Source: a bacterium
Lineage (GTDB): Bacteria; Pseudomonadota; Alphaproteobacteria; Acetobacterales; Acetobacteraceae
NCBI GenBank assembly: GCA_026224825.1
Contig: JAMFRO010000022.1
Span: 372,001-436,000, forward strand
Length of the DNA stretch: 64,000 nt
Direction: 5' to 3'
In this document: in pieces, positions 36,165 to 44,694 of the stretch
Layout: each line of letters begins with the position of its first letter
Numbering within the stretch: position 1 is the first letter of the stretch
Program-made: the position numbers and the translations under genes
The notes under the pieces: model-generated
Databases searched by the model: none
The model's input: only the letters and a program-made list of their open reading frames with translations
Told to the model about the DNA's origin: nothing

Positions 36165-37331
36165 TTAAACCGCGCAGGGTTGCGCTGTCCTGGCTGCCAA
36201 TGCTTCCAGCGCCGCCCGCATCCTGGGCCCCATGCGGTTAGTGGATGGCGTGAAATACTCAAGCAGCGGTACGATGAGGCGCACGACATGCAGCGGGGCG
36301 TCAGCCGGGGTATAAACCACCCGGTAGATCGGCCGCTCGATGACGCGGCGCAAACAGTTTATCGCCACGGCCCATTCCGCCTCCAACCCCGCAGCCGGGG
36401 GTAATTGTGGAATATCCGTGAAGCGGGTCGAGGGTGTCCTGCTCGAAATAGCCTCGATCTGCCGGCTCACGCGTTCGGCTTCATCCCCCGGAATTTTTGA
36501 TTTTTCCGGCTCGCACAGGCCGGAGCGAAATGCCAGCCGGCTTTGCGCCGCTTCCGTGACGGCGCTCATCAGCGCCACCTCACGCTGGGCATGGCACCCC
36601 CAGCCGCCATTGAACAAGCGGCGCTCGGGCCTATCCGGCGCGCACAGGAATGCAGCGAAAAACGGCAGGCCGTAATCATTGGGAACATAACGGATGATCA
36701 GGCGCAGGCCATTAAGGGCGGCAACCTCGGCGACGCGCCGGGCGTCGCCTGGCAGATCGGCAGGATCGACCCAGGCCGCGTGATTGCGAATGAATTCGAG
36801 GGACCAGATATCACGCTCGATCAACTCGTAAAGCGCGTGGATGCTGGCTTCCAGCACGCTATTGCCGGACGCCAGCCCATTGCTTGACGCACCAAAGAGC
36901 GATGCGCCGGCATCCGAGGGCGCCGGATTGAAAACCAGCTCCGCCGGAAGCCAGACTTTTGCGCCACTCTCCACATTCTCCGCAACGACGAGCAAGAGTG
37001 GTTGCACTGGATCGGCTTGCTTGCCAAGCTTTGGCGCGAATTCCAGTATGGGACCACAGTCACAGGGACTCCCCAAGCGTGTCTGCAACGATGCGCTACC
37101 TGGCTCGGAGAAATAGGATTCGATCGCCTCCATATAAGCGCCGATTTCCGCATCGAGCGGCACACGCCCCTTGCCGAATGAATATGGATAGGCCGCAGGG
37201 CTTCGTTCGCTGACAAACACCGGAACACCGAGACAATCCAATGCCGTGATGTCGCGCACCGATTGAATGCCGGCCACTTCCGTCCAGGCTTTGGCATGGC
37301 GCAACGTAATGTGCGGCGGAATGATACGCAT
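36165..37331 (-). CDS. YcaO-family enzyme of the hydrogenase-like locus
   Basis: About 388 residues. YcaO enzymes use ATP to activate peptide backbone amides, giving azolines, thioamides or amidines. The ATP-site signature SNGLASGNSVLEASIHALYE followed by LIERD is clear near residue 145-170, and EAAQSRLAF follows later. The ATG at 37331 has GAAGGG 4 bases upstream. The C-terminus (AARTAQPCAV) lacks the PxPxP ending of many azoline-forming members, and no TfuA or E1-like partner is nearby. It lies 80 bases downstream of a 36-residue peptide gene and in line with the hydrogenase-like gene. That peptide, or the hydrogenase homologue itself, is the probable substrate. Confidence 0.88.
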   Translation of the reverse strand: MRIIPPHITLRHAKAWTEVAGIQSVRDITALDCLGVPVFVSERSPAAYPYSFGKGRVPLDAEIGAYMEAIESYFSEPGSASLQTRLGSPCDCGPILEFAPKLGKQADPVQPLLLVVAENVESGAKVWLPAELVFNPAPSDAGASLFGASSNGLASGNSVLEASIHALYELIERDIWSLEFIRNHAAWVDPADLPGDARRVAEVAALNGLRLIIRYVPNDYGLPFFAAFLCAPDRPERRLFNGGWGCHAQREVALMSAVTEAAQSRLAFRSGLCEPEKSKIPGDEAERVSRQIEAISSRTPSTRFTDIPQLPPAAGLEAEWAVAINCLRRVIERPIYRVVYTPADAPLHVVRLIVPLLEYFTPSTNRMGPRMRAALEALAARTAQPCAV

Positions 37332-37411
37332 ACTGCCCTTCAATACAAAGCGAGGCGGACCAGCATGTGATCCGCCTCTCCTCGGTTAACAGCCCGTCTG
37401 GGTGATCGGAT

Positions 37412-37522
37412 CTATTTCTCGCGGCGCTCTTCTTCCTCTTTGTCCTTTTTACAATGCATGCCGGTTGCATCGGCGCGGGAGATGAGGAGTTGCTGCAGTA
37501 TGTTCAGTGCTTCATCAGACAT
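37412..37522 (-). CDS. 36-residue peptide between YcaO and hydrogenase-like genes
   Basis: A small gene with a good Shine-Dalgarno (GGAGAG, 4 bases before ATG). The N-terminal half (MSDEALNILQQLLISR) would form an amphipathic helix. It is followed by ADATGMHC with the only cysteine at residue 24, then a highly charged Lys/Glu/Arg tail. It lies 72 bases after the hydrogenase-like gene and 80 before ycaO, all on the same strand. It is a plausible substrate for YcaO, perhaps at Thr20-Cys24, or a small structural subunit. The charged tail is unlike typical RiPP core regions, so the precursor idea is an inference. Confidence 0.6.
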   Translation of the reverse strand: MSDEALNILQQLLISRADATGMHCKKDKEEEERREK

Positions 37523-37594
37523 GATACTCTCCATTGTGGAATCATATTCATTGTGGGCCAGGGTGCACGATTCAGCTTGCACGACGAATCCGAT

Positions 37595-39412
37595 TTAAAT
37601 AGATCCATCGGTATTCACCTCTATGGTTGAAGCAAAATCGGTGCCTTCGAAGATCAGGTGCAGTTTGCAGGGCATGCAGGGGTCAAAACTCTGCGCCACC
37701 CGCACCAGATCTATGCCGCGAAAACCGGCCGGGCCAGACCAGTTTGATTCGATGATGGGCGTATTGAGCAGCGCCTGCTCGCACGGGCCCAATGCCCCCC
37801 ATGGGGTGCGCGGGCCGCCATTGATGCGCGACGGCACTGCGATTTGATAATTGCTGATCGTGCCACCATCGAGAACCACCCAATGCGCCAGCAGCCCGCG
37901 CCCGGCGCCCCCGAAGCCGACCCCGAGCCGGGTTCCACTTGCGGGAATTTCAAATTCTGTCTTCATCGACTGATCGCCGCGTGCGAGCAACGCCTTGGCA
38001 CGATTGGTGCTCTCAAAGGTTACCATCAAGCTGAATGCGAGCGCATAGGCGCGGGCGCGATTACGTTCGAAACTGTTCCAGACCGGCGGCACAATCCATT
38101 CAAGACGTTCAGCCTGCAATTTGCCGTCTGGCACGTGGAATACCACGCTATGGCCGGTGGCTTCAACAAACGCGCTGTCCGGCATTTTCCGGGCCAGCGC
38201 GCTGATATAAAGCCTGGTATAGGCGCCGACCTCAAACACATTGCGATCCCAGGCTATGGATGTCGCCCAGCTATATGCTGCACCGGAATGTTTTTCCGGA
38301 TTGCGGTTCATGGTCTTGTTCCATGGATGTTGCTGCGCCAGCGGATTCCCGGCGGGATCCGTGCGATACGGGTAGCCGCACCAAGGATCATAGAAAGAAC
38401 TATCGACAAACTCCTCAATGCCGCTGTTCAGACGGGACAGATCGGTCGTAACGAGCGCGCCATCGATAACCGCGCCCGGCGTCGACCAGCGTTTCTCACC
38501 CCAAAGGTCACAGTTTTCATAGCACCCATCGTAATAATCTTCATGATCCCATAGCCCAAAATCGACCATATTCGCAGGTGCCCGGCCAAGGTCACGAAAT
38601 GCCGGAGCGACGGCGTAGAGAAAATCGAAGATATCGTCCCAGATTCGGGCACAGCGCTTGGTATAATCGATAAACGGCCGCAATGTTGTCAGAAAGCCAT
38701 CGAGCTGCGCCTCATGCAACGAGAACGAAACCCCACCGGGGCAGATCGATTCGGAATGAGGATATTTTCCACCGAGCAGGCGATAGGCCTCGCGCGCGAT
38801 CCGCATCATCTCCAGCGCCTCAGCGAAGAGTTTCGCCCCACGGTTCAAATCCGTCATGATCGCGCCGATGGTGGCATAGCCGTGCGTGCCGGCATAAGCG
38901 GCGGGCGCGGTCTGCGCCTTGGCCCAGATCTCAGGATTCGTGGCCCGCACCGCCTCCTCGGCATAATCCGGCCCGCACAGCACGAAAAGATGCATGGCGT
39001 TGTCGCTGAGATACTGGCAGCTCAGCAGCAGATTGCGCGCGACTATGGCCAAAGGCGGCGGTTTTATCCCCAGAGCCATTTCCAGGCACTGCGCGGATGT
39101 CGCCGCATGCACGCCGCCGCAAATACCCGAGGCGGTGGAGCTGATCAGCCCGGCCTCTTCGAGACTCCGGCCAGGCAGCAGGGTTTCATAACCGCGATAC
39201 ATTGTGCCGACGGAAGCGACATCGGACAATTGATGCGTCACTAGATCGATGCTGCAGTGCAACGCAAGACCACCACCGATGCGTTGTAACGGGTCAGCGC
39301 TGGTAAAGGACTGCAGCCCGTTCATGAGCTCAACCTGCGCCCATAACTCATTGCCGGAGCGCGTTGCGCGCGGCATATCAGCGACCAGTAACGGGCTCGT
39401 CATATCGCGCAT
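37595..39412 (-). CDS. [NiFe]-hydrogenase large-subunit homologue with altered active site
   Basis: About 605 residues. It keeps YRGYETLLPGR, the region GRGLLAHWVVLDGG-TISNYQIAVPS, the GPRTPWG loop and the C-terminal SFDPCMPCKLH (Cys579, Cys582, His585). A 20-residue tail follows, as in unprocessed large subunits. The N-terminal Cys motif is changed: SGICGGVHAATS has Cys98, but RICGxCxxxH is shortened and the second Cys is gone. The usual EGH motif reads QRIGGG, so the proton-relay Glu is missing. The ATG at 39412 is chosen; GTG at 39445 is possible. No small subunit is present. A hydrogenase-derived Fe or NiFe protein with another function is likely. Confidence 0.85.
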   Translation of the reverse strand: MRDMTSPLLVADMPRATRSGNELWAQVELMNGLQSFTSADPLQRIGGGLALHCSIDLVTHQLSDVASVGTMYRGYETLLPGRSLEEAGLISSTASGICGGVHAATSAQCLEMALGIKPPPLAIVARNLLLSCQYLSDNAMHLFVLCGPDYAEEAVRATNPEIWAKAQTAPAAYAGTHGYATIGAIMTDLNRGAKLFAEALEMMRIAREAYRLLGGKYPHSESICPGGVSFSLHEAQLDGFLTTLRPFIDYTKRCARIWDDIFDFLYAVAPAFRDLGRAPANMVDFGLWDHEDYYDGCYENCDLWGEKRWSTPGAVIDGALVTTDLSRLNSGIEEFVDSSFYDPWCGYPYRTDPAGNPLAQQHPWNKTMNRNPEKHSGAAYSWATSIAWDRNVFEVGAYTRLYISALARKMPDSAFVEATGHSVVFHVPDGKLQAERLEWIVPPVWNSFERNRARAYALAFSLMVTFESTNRAKALLARGDQSMKTEFEIPASGTRLGVGFGGAGRGLLAHWVVLDGGTISNYQIAVPSRINGGPRTPWGALGPCEQALLNTPIIESNWSGPAGFRGIDLVRVAQSFDPCMPCKLHLIFEGTDFASTIEVNTDGSI

Positions 39413-39445
39413 AATCAACGAAATCCTCAACTGAAGCTTCGCCAC

Positions 39446-39711
39446 CTGAACGCACGCCAGGCCGCCTTAACGCACACCGAGAGTCAAGTACGAATGCCAC
39501 CCAAACGAGCTTGATTGGTTACCATTGTCGTGTGAAAAACTAGCATGGCGCTGGACAGCAGGCAACAGCTTGTGATAGTGATTCCGGGGTCAAACACAAC
39601 TTTTAATTTTAAGACCGCGAAACGTTTTGTGGCCCCTATAAGCATCTTGTGATGGCTAGCTTGTGGTCAGCGGGCGAATGTTCTGAACAATCGGGATAAG
39701 GTCGGGGGCAC
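39446..39711. promoter_or_regulatory. Divergent control region of the hydrogenase-like/hyp locus
   Basis: About 265 bases, A+T-richer than the genes, separate the start of the hydrogenase-like gene (minus) from hypF (plus). Promoters for both directions must lie here or just inside the genes. I could not find a convincing -10/-35 or sigma-54 pair by eye; TGGCAT-N7-TTGA on the minus strand is only a loose sigma-54 match. Confidence 0.4.
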
Positions 39712-42102
39712 ATGTACGGAAGCGCGCGCACCCGGGAGGGGGAGCAATCTGACAGCCTACAAACGGTTGAGATTCGCATCCGCGGTACGGTGCAGGGCGT
39801 AGGCTTCAGGCCGGCGGTATGGCGCCTGGCGCAGGAAAATGACCTTGTCGGACATGTATTTAACGACAGCCAGGGTGTCTTTATCAGAACGACAGGGGAA
39901 CAGAAGCAGATCGATCATTTTTTGAGCTGCCTCGAAACAAATCCACCACCGCTGTCGTATATTGAAACGGTCGAAATCCAACCGCTCAAGCAGGTTGTGT
40001 GCTTCCAAGGCTTTGAAATTGCCCCGAGTATCGGTGGTCAGACACGAACCAGCGTCACCGCCGATGCGGCCACCTGCCGGGCGTGCTGGGAGGAGATGCT
40101 CGACCCGCGCGAGCGGCGATACCTGTACCCTTTCACGAACTGCACGCATTGCGGACCGCGCATATCAATTGTCACCGGAGTGCCATATGACCGGAAACAC
40201 ACGACCATGGCCGCTTTCGCCATGTGCGACGATTGTACGGCCGAGTATCGCGATCCAACCGACCGACGCTTTCATGCCCAGCCGATCGCCTGCCCGGCCT
40301 GTGGGCCGCAGCTATGGCTCGAGTCCTTAAATAATACGCTCACAAACGATGACATGTCAGTTACACCTCTGGATGCAGCCGTACGCCTGCTGAAGGACGG
40401 GAAAATTCTCGCCATACGCGGTCTCGGCGGGTTTCATCTGGCATGCGATGCGGCCAATGCGGAGGCGGTGCATCGATTGCGCGCGCGTAAGCAAAGGTTC
40501 GGCAAGCCGTTTGCGCTGATGGCGCGGGATACCGCGGTTATACAGCGTTTTGCATCGATCTCCCCGCTTGAAATCGCGCTCCTGCAAAGCCCAGCCGCAC
40601 CGATTGTGCTTCTGCCCGCTGACGGACCGCAGCGCCTGCCCGGGAGCGTGGTACCAGGGCTGGCGACATTGGGCTTCATGCTGCCCTATACGCCGCTGCA
40701 CAGGCTGATCCTGGCGGCGTTCGACGTGCCGTTGGTCATGACCAGCGGCAATATCGCCCATGAGCCCCAGCTTACGGATAATGCGGCGGCGCGGGTCAAG
40801 CTCGCCGGCATTGCCGATGCCGTGCTTTGCCATGACCGGGAGATCGCCGGGCGGATCGATGATTCCGTCGTACGGATCATGTCCGGGCGCGTCCGGATTT
40901 TGCGGCGGGCGCGGGGCTATGCGCCAAAACCTGTCACCTTGCCGAAGAGCTTTGCGGACGCACCGGAGATCCTGGCTTTCGGCGGGGAGGTGAAGTCCAC
41001 TTTCTGTCTGATCAAGGATGGTGCTGCCATACTCTCCCCGCACCAAGGGGATTTGGAGAACCCTGCGACGTTGGATGACTACCACAGGAACATGGAGCTA
41101 TACTCAGCACTTTATGATTCCAGCGCGCGCGTTTATGCGGCCGATCTCCATCCGGAATATTTATCCAGTAAGATGGCCAGGCAGAGAGCTGCGGATGGTG
41201 TACTGCATGAGATTCAGCATCATCACGCGCATATCGCCAGCGCGCTGGCGGAAAACCACCGGGAGCTGGATGCGCCGCCCGTGCTAGGGGTGGTGCTGGA
41301 TGGGCTCGGCTACGGCGCGGACGCAAGCATCTGGGGCGGCGAGTTTTTACGCGCAGATTATTACGGCTACACCCGCCTGGCGGCATTCAAGCCGGTGGCG
41401 ATGATCGGCGGGGCACAGGCGATTCACGAGCCGTGGCGCAACCTCTATGCCCATCTGGTTGCGGCGTTTGGCTGGGACGGGTTCCAGCACGCGTTTGGTG
41501 GGCTGGAGATCGCACAATATCTTGCGGCCAAGCCGCGCGCGATGATCGACCGCATGCTGGAAAACGGAATGAACGTGCCTTTGGCCAGCTCCTCTGGACG
41601 GCTGTTCGATGCCGTGGCCGCGGCGGCGGGGCATTGCCGGGACAAAGTGCTGTTCGAAGGTCAGGCCGCGATGGAATTGGAAGACCGCGTCGATGATGCT
41701 GCGCGCACCGCCGCGAAGGCGCGCGGGGTTTATGAATTTGCACCGACGTTGTCAGACAGCGGCTTGGAAATTCTGGAGCCACGGCCAATGTGGCGCGCCT
41801 TGCTCGCAGATCTGCAAACGGAAACACCGGTCCCCGTCATCTCCGCCCGGTTCCATCTCGGGCTCGCGGCGGCGGTCGCGGATATGGCGGTGCGGCTCGC
41901 CACGCAATCGCAGCTCGGCACCATCGTGCTGACGGGCGGGTGTTTCCAGAACAAAACTTTGTTCGAAGCCTGCGTACGCCACATCGAGGACAGCGGGCTG
42001 ACCTGCCTGACGCAATCGCAGGTGCCGATGAATGACGGTGGGCTTGCACTGGGCCAAGCCGCCATTGCGGCGGCAAGAGAGATTAAAACGCGGGCCGGCT
42101 GA
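39712..42102 (+). CDS. hypF: Carbamoyltransferase HypF
   Basis: A 796-residue HypF, which uses carbamoyl phosphate and ATP to load a carbamoyl group on HypE as the source of the cyanide ligands of the NiFe-hydrogenase iron. Domain order is N-terminal acylphosphatase (IRGTVQGVGFRPAVW), two zinc fingers (CRACWEEML to CTHCGPR, and CDDCTAEY to CPACGP), a YrdC-like domain (LAIRGLGGFHLACDA), then the Kae1-like carbamoyltransferase with HHHAHIASALAEN. All parts look intact. It opens a five- or six-gene plus-strand operon divergent from the hydrogenase-like gene. Confidence 0.95.
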   Translation: MYGSARTREGEQSDSLQTVEIRIRGTVQGVGFRPAVWRLAQENDLVGHVFNDSQGVFIRTTGEQKQIDHFLSCLETNPPPLSYIETVEIQPLKQVVCFQGFEIAPSIGGQTRTSVTADAATCRACWEEMLDPRERRYLYPFTNCTHCGPRISIVTGVPYDRKHTTMAAFAMCDDCTAEYRDPTDRRFHAQPIACPACGPQLWLESLNNTLTNDDMSVTPLDAAVRLLKDGKILAIRGLGGFHLACDAANAEAVHRLRARKQRFGKPFALMARDTAVIQRFASISPLEIALLQSPAAPIVLLPADGPQRLPGSVVPGLATLGFMLPYTPLHRLILAAFDVPLVMTSGNIAHEPQLTDNAAARVKLAGIADAVLCHDREIAGRIDDSVVRIMSGRVRILRRARGYAPKPVTLPKSFADAPEILAFGGEVKSTFCLIKDGAAILSPHQGDLENPATLDDYHRNMELYSALYDSSARVYAADLHPEYLSSKMARQRAADGVLHEIQHHHAHIASALAENHRELDAPPVLGVVLDGLGYGADASIWGGEFLRADYYGYTRLAAFKPVAMIGGAQAIHEPWRNLYAHLVAAFGWDGFQHAFGGLEIAQYLAAKPRAMIDRMLENGMNVPLASSSGRLFDAVAAAAGHCRDKVLFEGQAAMELEDRVDDAARTAAKARGVYEFAPTLSDSGLEILEPRPMWRALLADLQTETPVPVISARFHLGLAAAVADMAVRLATQSQLGTIVLTGGCFQNKTLFEACVRHIEDSGLTCLTQSQVPMNDGGLALGQAAIAAAREIKTRAG

Positions 42103-42128
42103 GGCAGCGCACAAAAGGGAGCAGCGCC

Positions 42129-42404
42129 ATGTGTTTGGGAATTCCGGGGCAGATCGTGAAAATCACTGATGCACAGCGCAAACTTGCGCTGGTGGACGTG
42201 AGCGGCGTGCAGCGTGAGGTGAACGTGGCCTGCGTCATCGAGGAGGGCAGACCGGTGGAAGACTGCATCGGCTATTGGGTTCTAGTGCATGTAGGGTTCG
42301 CCATGAGCCGTATCGATGAAGCCGAGGCGGCGGCGACTTTACGCGTGCTGATTGAACTCGGCGAAGTGCAGCAGGAGCTGGCGGCCATGGCGGGTGCTGC
42401 CTGA
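42129..42404 (+). CDS. hypC: Hydrogenase maturation chaperone HypC
   Basis: A 91-residue HypC/HybG-type protein. It begins MCLGIPGQIV; after removal of Met the N-terminal Cys2 binds the Fe(CN)2CO unit with HypD and carries it to the large subunit. GYWVLVHVGFAMSRIDEAEA is also typical. It has only one homologue in the window and lies 26 bases after hypF and 32 before hypD. Its retained Cys2 suggests that iron-cofactor delivery is functional in this locus. Confidence 0.95.
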   Translation: MCLGIPGQIVKITDAQRKLALVDVSGVQREVNVACVIEEGRPVEDCIGYWVLVHVGFAMSRIDEAEAAATLRVLIELGEVQQELAAMAGAA

Positions 42405-42436
42405 ATAGCGGTGAGCGGTAAAAAGGAGGGGGCAAC

Positions 42437-43600
42437 ATGAAATACGCCGATGAATTCAGAGATCCTGAAAAAGCCAAGACTCTGCTGCGCGAAATCAACA
42501 GCCTGGCGGTGAAATTGCGCAAGGGCAAGACACGCCCCCTGCAGATCATGGAGGTCTGCGGCGGGCATACCCATGCGATCTTCCGTTATGGCATTGAAAC
42601 CATGCTGCCGGATGAGATCGAGCTGGTGCACGGGCCGGGCTGCCCTGTATGCGTGCTGCCAATGGGCCGGGTAGATGATTGCGTGAAACTGGCGCAAATC
42701 CCCGGCCTCATCCTCACCACTTTCGGCGATGCCATGCGCGTGCCCGGCTCCGAGAAAAGCCTGCTGCAGGCCAAGGGCGAAGGTGCCGATATCCGCATGG
42801 TCTATTCGCCGCTTGATGCGCTGCGCATCGCGCGCGAGAATCCGGAGCGCGAGGTCGTGTTCTTCGCGCTCGGTTTCGAGACGACCATGCCGAGCACGGC
42901 CATGACCGTGCTCAACGCCGAGGCCGAGGGCATCAAGAATTTTTCGCTGTTCTGTAACCATATCACCATCCCCGCCACGATGAAGGCCATTCTCGACTCC
43001 CCCGAGCTAGAGCTCGACGGATTTCTCGGGCCAGGACATGTCAGCATGGTGATCGGCAACGGGATCTACAACTTCATCGCCCAGGATTACGGCAAACCGC
43101 TCGTGGTCACCGGCTTCGAGCCGCTCGACGTGCTGCAGGCGCTGTGGATGGTTCTGAAGCAGCTCGATGAAGGGCGCGCCGAAGTGGAAAACCAATATGC
43201 GCGCGTCGTGCCCGATAACGGCAATGCCGTGGCGCTTGGTGCCATCGAGAAGGTTTTCGAATTGCGCGAATTCTTCGAATGGCGCGGGCTGGGTTCGATC
43301 GATCATTCCGGGGTACGGATGCGCAAACCCTATCAGGCCTATGACGCCGAAACAAAATTCGGCATCCGCACGGTCAAGATCGAAGATCCGGCGGCATGTC
43401 AATGTGGCGATGTGCTGAAAGGGATCATCAAGCCCTGGGAATGCAAAGTGTTCGGCACATCCTGCACGCCGGAAATGCCATTGGGCGCGCTCATGGTATC
43501 GTCCGAAGGCTCCTGCGCCGCCTATTATCAGTTCGGCGATGTCGAGAAGATCCATAACAAACGGGCCCAGGCTCAACGCGCCGAGGGGGTCGCACCATGA
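42437..43600 (+). CDS. hypD: Hydrogenase maturation protein HypD
   Basis: A 387-residue HypD, the [4Fe-4S] scaffold on which the Fe(CN)2CO group is assembled together with HypC. Motifs are the N-terminal MEVCGGHTHAIFRYG with the catalytic cysteine, HGPGCPVCVLP with a thiol pair, GFETTMPSTA, and the C-terminal cluster-binding cysteines in CQCGDVLKG, CKVFGTSCTPEMP and GSCAAYYQ. A ribosome binding site (AAGGAGG) precedes the ATG. It overlaps hypE by four bases (ATGA). Everything needed for function appears present. Confidence 0.95.
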   Translation: MKYADEFRDPEKAKTLLREINSLAVKLRKGKTRPLQIMEVCGGHTHAIFRYGIETMLPDEIELVHGPGCPVCVLPMGRVDDCVKLAQIPGLILTTFGDAMRVPGSEKSLLQAKGEGADIRMVYSPLDALRIARENPEREVVFFALGFETTMPSTAMTVLNAEAEGIKNFSLFCNHITIPATMKAILDSPELELDGFLGPGHVSMVIGNGIYNFIAQDYGKPLVVTGFEPLDVLQALWMVLKQLDEGRAEVENQYARVVPDNGNAVALGAIEKVFELREFFEWRGLGSIDHSGVRMRKPYQAYDAETKFGIRTVKIEDPAACQCGDVLKGIIKPWECKVFGTSCTPEMPLGALMVSSEGSCAAYYQFGDVEKIHNKRAQAQRAEGVAP

Positions 43601-44676
43601 GCAGCGTGCAACTGGCCCCTGCCCCCCTCCACCGCCGGAGATTGGGGCGTGTCCAACTGCCCAAGGTGACCATGGCGCATGGCGGCGGCGGCAAGGCGAT
43701 GCGCGATCTCATCGATGATGTATTCGTGTCGGCATTCGATAATGATCTGCTTTCGACCGGAGAAGACCAGGCGCGATTTCACCTCCGTGACCTGGCCGCC
43801 TATGGCGACCGGCTGGCGATGACAACCGATTCTTACGTGATCCATCCTCTGCGCTTCCCCGGCGGTGATATCGGCAAGCTCGCGGTCTGCGGCACGATCA
43901 ACGATCTGGCGGTCGGCGGCGCAAAACCGCTGTATCTGAGCTGCGCGGTCATCATCGAAGAAGGGTTCGAGGTCGAGACTTTGCGCGAGATCGCGCAATC
44001 GATGGCGCGCACCGCCCTTGCCGCCGGGGTTTCAATCGTTACCGGTGATACCAAGGTCGTTAACCGCGGTGCCTGCGACAAATTATTCATCAACACCACC
44101 GGTATCGGCGTAATCCGCGAAGGTCTCGAACTTGGCGCCGGCAATGTGCGGCCGGGCGATGCGATACTGGTCAACGGACTCATGGGCGACCATGGCGCGG
44201 CGATTCTGTGCGCGCGCGGTGACATGGCCCTCTCCACACCAATAGAGAGCGATTGCGCGGCCTTGCATGGGCTGATCGACACGCTGCTCACCGCCGCCCC
44301 CGGCACAAGGTTTCTGCGCGATGCCACACGGGGCGGGCTCGCCACGGTGCTCAATGAAGTCGCCGATGCATCGCAAATCGGCATACTCATCGATGAAAAT
44401 CTCGTACCGCTGCGCGCGGAGGTGAAAGGATTTTGCGAAATCCTCGGCCTCGATCCGCTCTATCTCGCCAATGAGGGCAAGATCGTCTGCGCCGTGCCGC
44501 CCGAACAGGCGCCGGCGGCTTTGGCCGCAATGCGCGGACATGTACATGGCCGGGAAAGTGCCATCATCGGCCATGCCACCAATGAGCGGCCGGGCCGCGT
44601 GGTGATGCAGACCGTGCTCGGCGGGCGGCGCATCGTGGACATGCTGGTGGGTGAGCAATTGCCTAGGATCTGCTGA
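43597..44676 (+). CDS. hypE: Hydrogenase maturation protein HypE
   Basis: A 359-residue PurM-like ATPase that dehydrates the thiocarbamate on its C-terminal cysteine to a thiocyanate, the CN donor. The C-terminus is LPRIC with the essential terminal Cys. HGGGGKAMRDLIDDVF near the start and the central PurM features (GDIGKLAVCGTINDLAVGGA, VTGDTKVV) are intact. It is translationally coupled to hypD. The N-terminal extension of about 15 residues before LPKVTMAHGGGG is longer than usual. Confidence 0.95.
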   Translation: MSSVQLAPAPLHRRRLGRVQLPKVTMAHGGGGKAMRDLIDDVFVSAFDNDLLSTGEDQARFHLRDLAAYGDRLAMTTDSYVIHPLRFPGGDIGKLAVCGTINDLAVGGAKPLYLSCAVIIEEGFEVETLREIAQSMARTALAAGVSIVTGDTKVVNRGACDKLFINTTGIGVIREGLELGAGNVRPGDAILVNGLMGDHGAAILCARGDMALSTPIESDCAALHGLIDTLLTAAPGTRFLRDATRGGLATVLNEVADASQIGILIDENLVPLRAEVKGFCEILGLDPLYLANEGKIVCAVPPEQAPAALAAMRGHVHGRESAIIGHATNERPGRVVMQTVLGGRRIVDMLVGEQLPRIC

Positions 44677-44694
44677 CATCAAGGAGAAACCATA

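Noticed and set aside
39495-39520. A possible sigma-54 promoter before the hydrogenase-like gene
   Set aside because: The GG element is present but the GC element reads TG, and no enhancer-binding protein gene is nearby.
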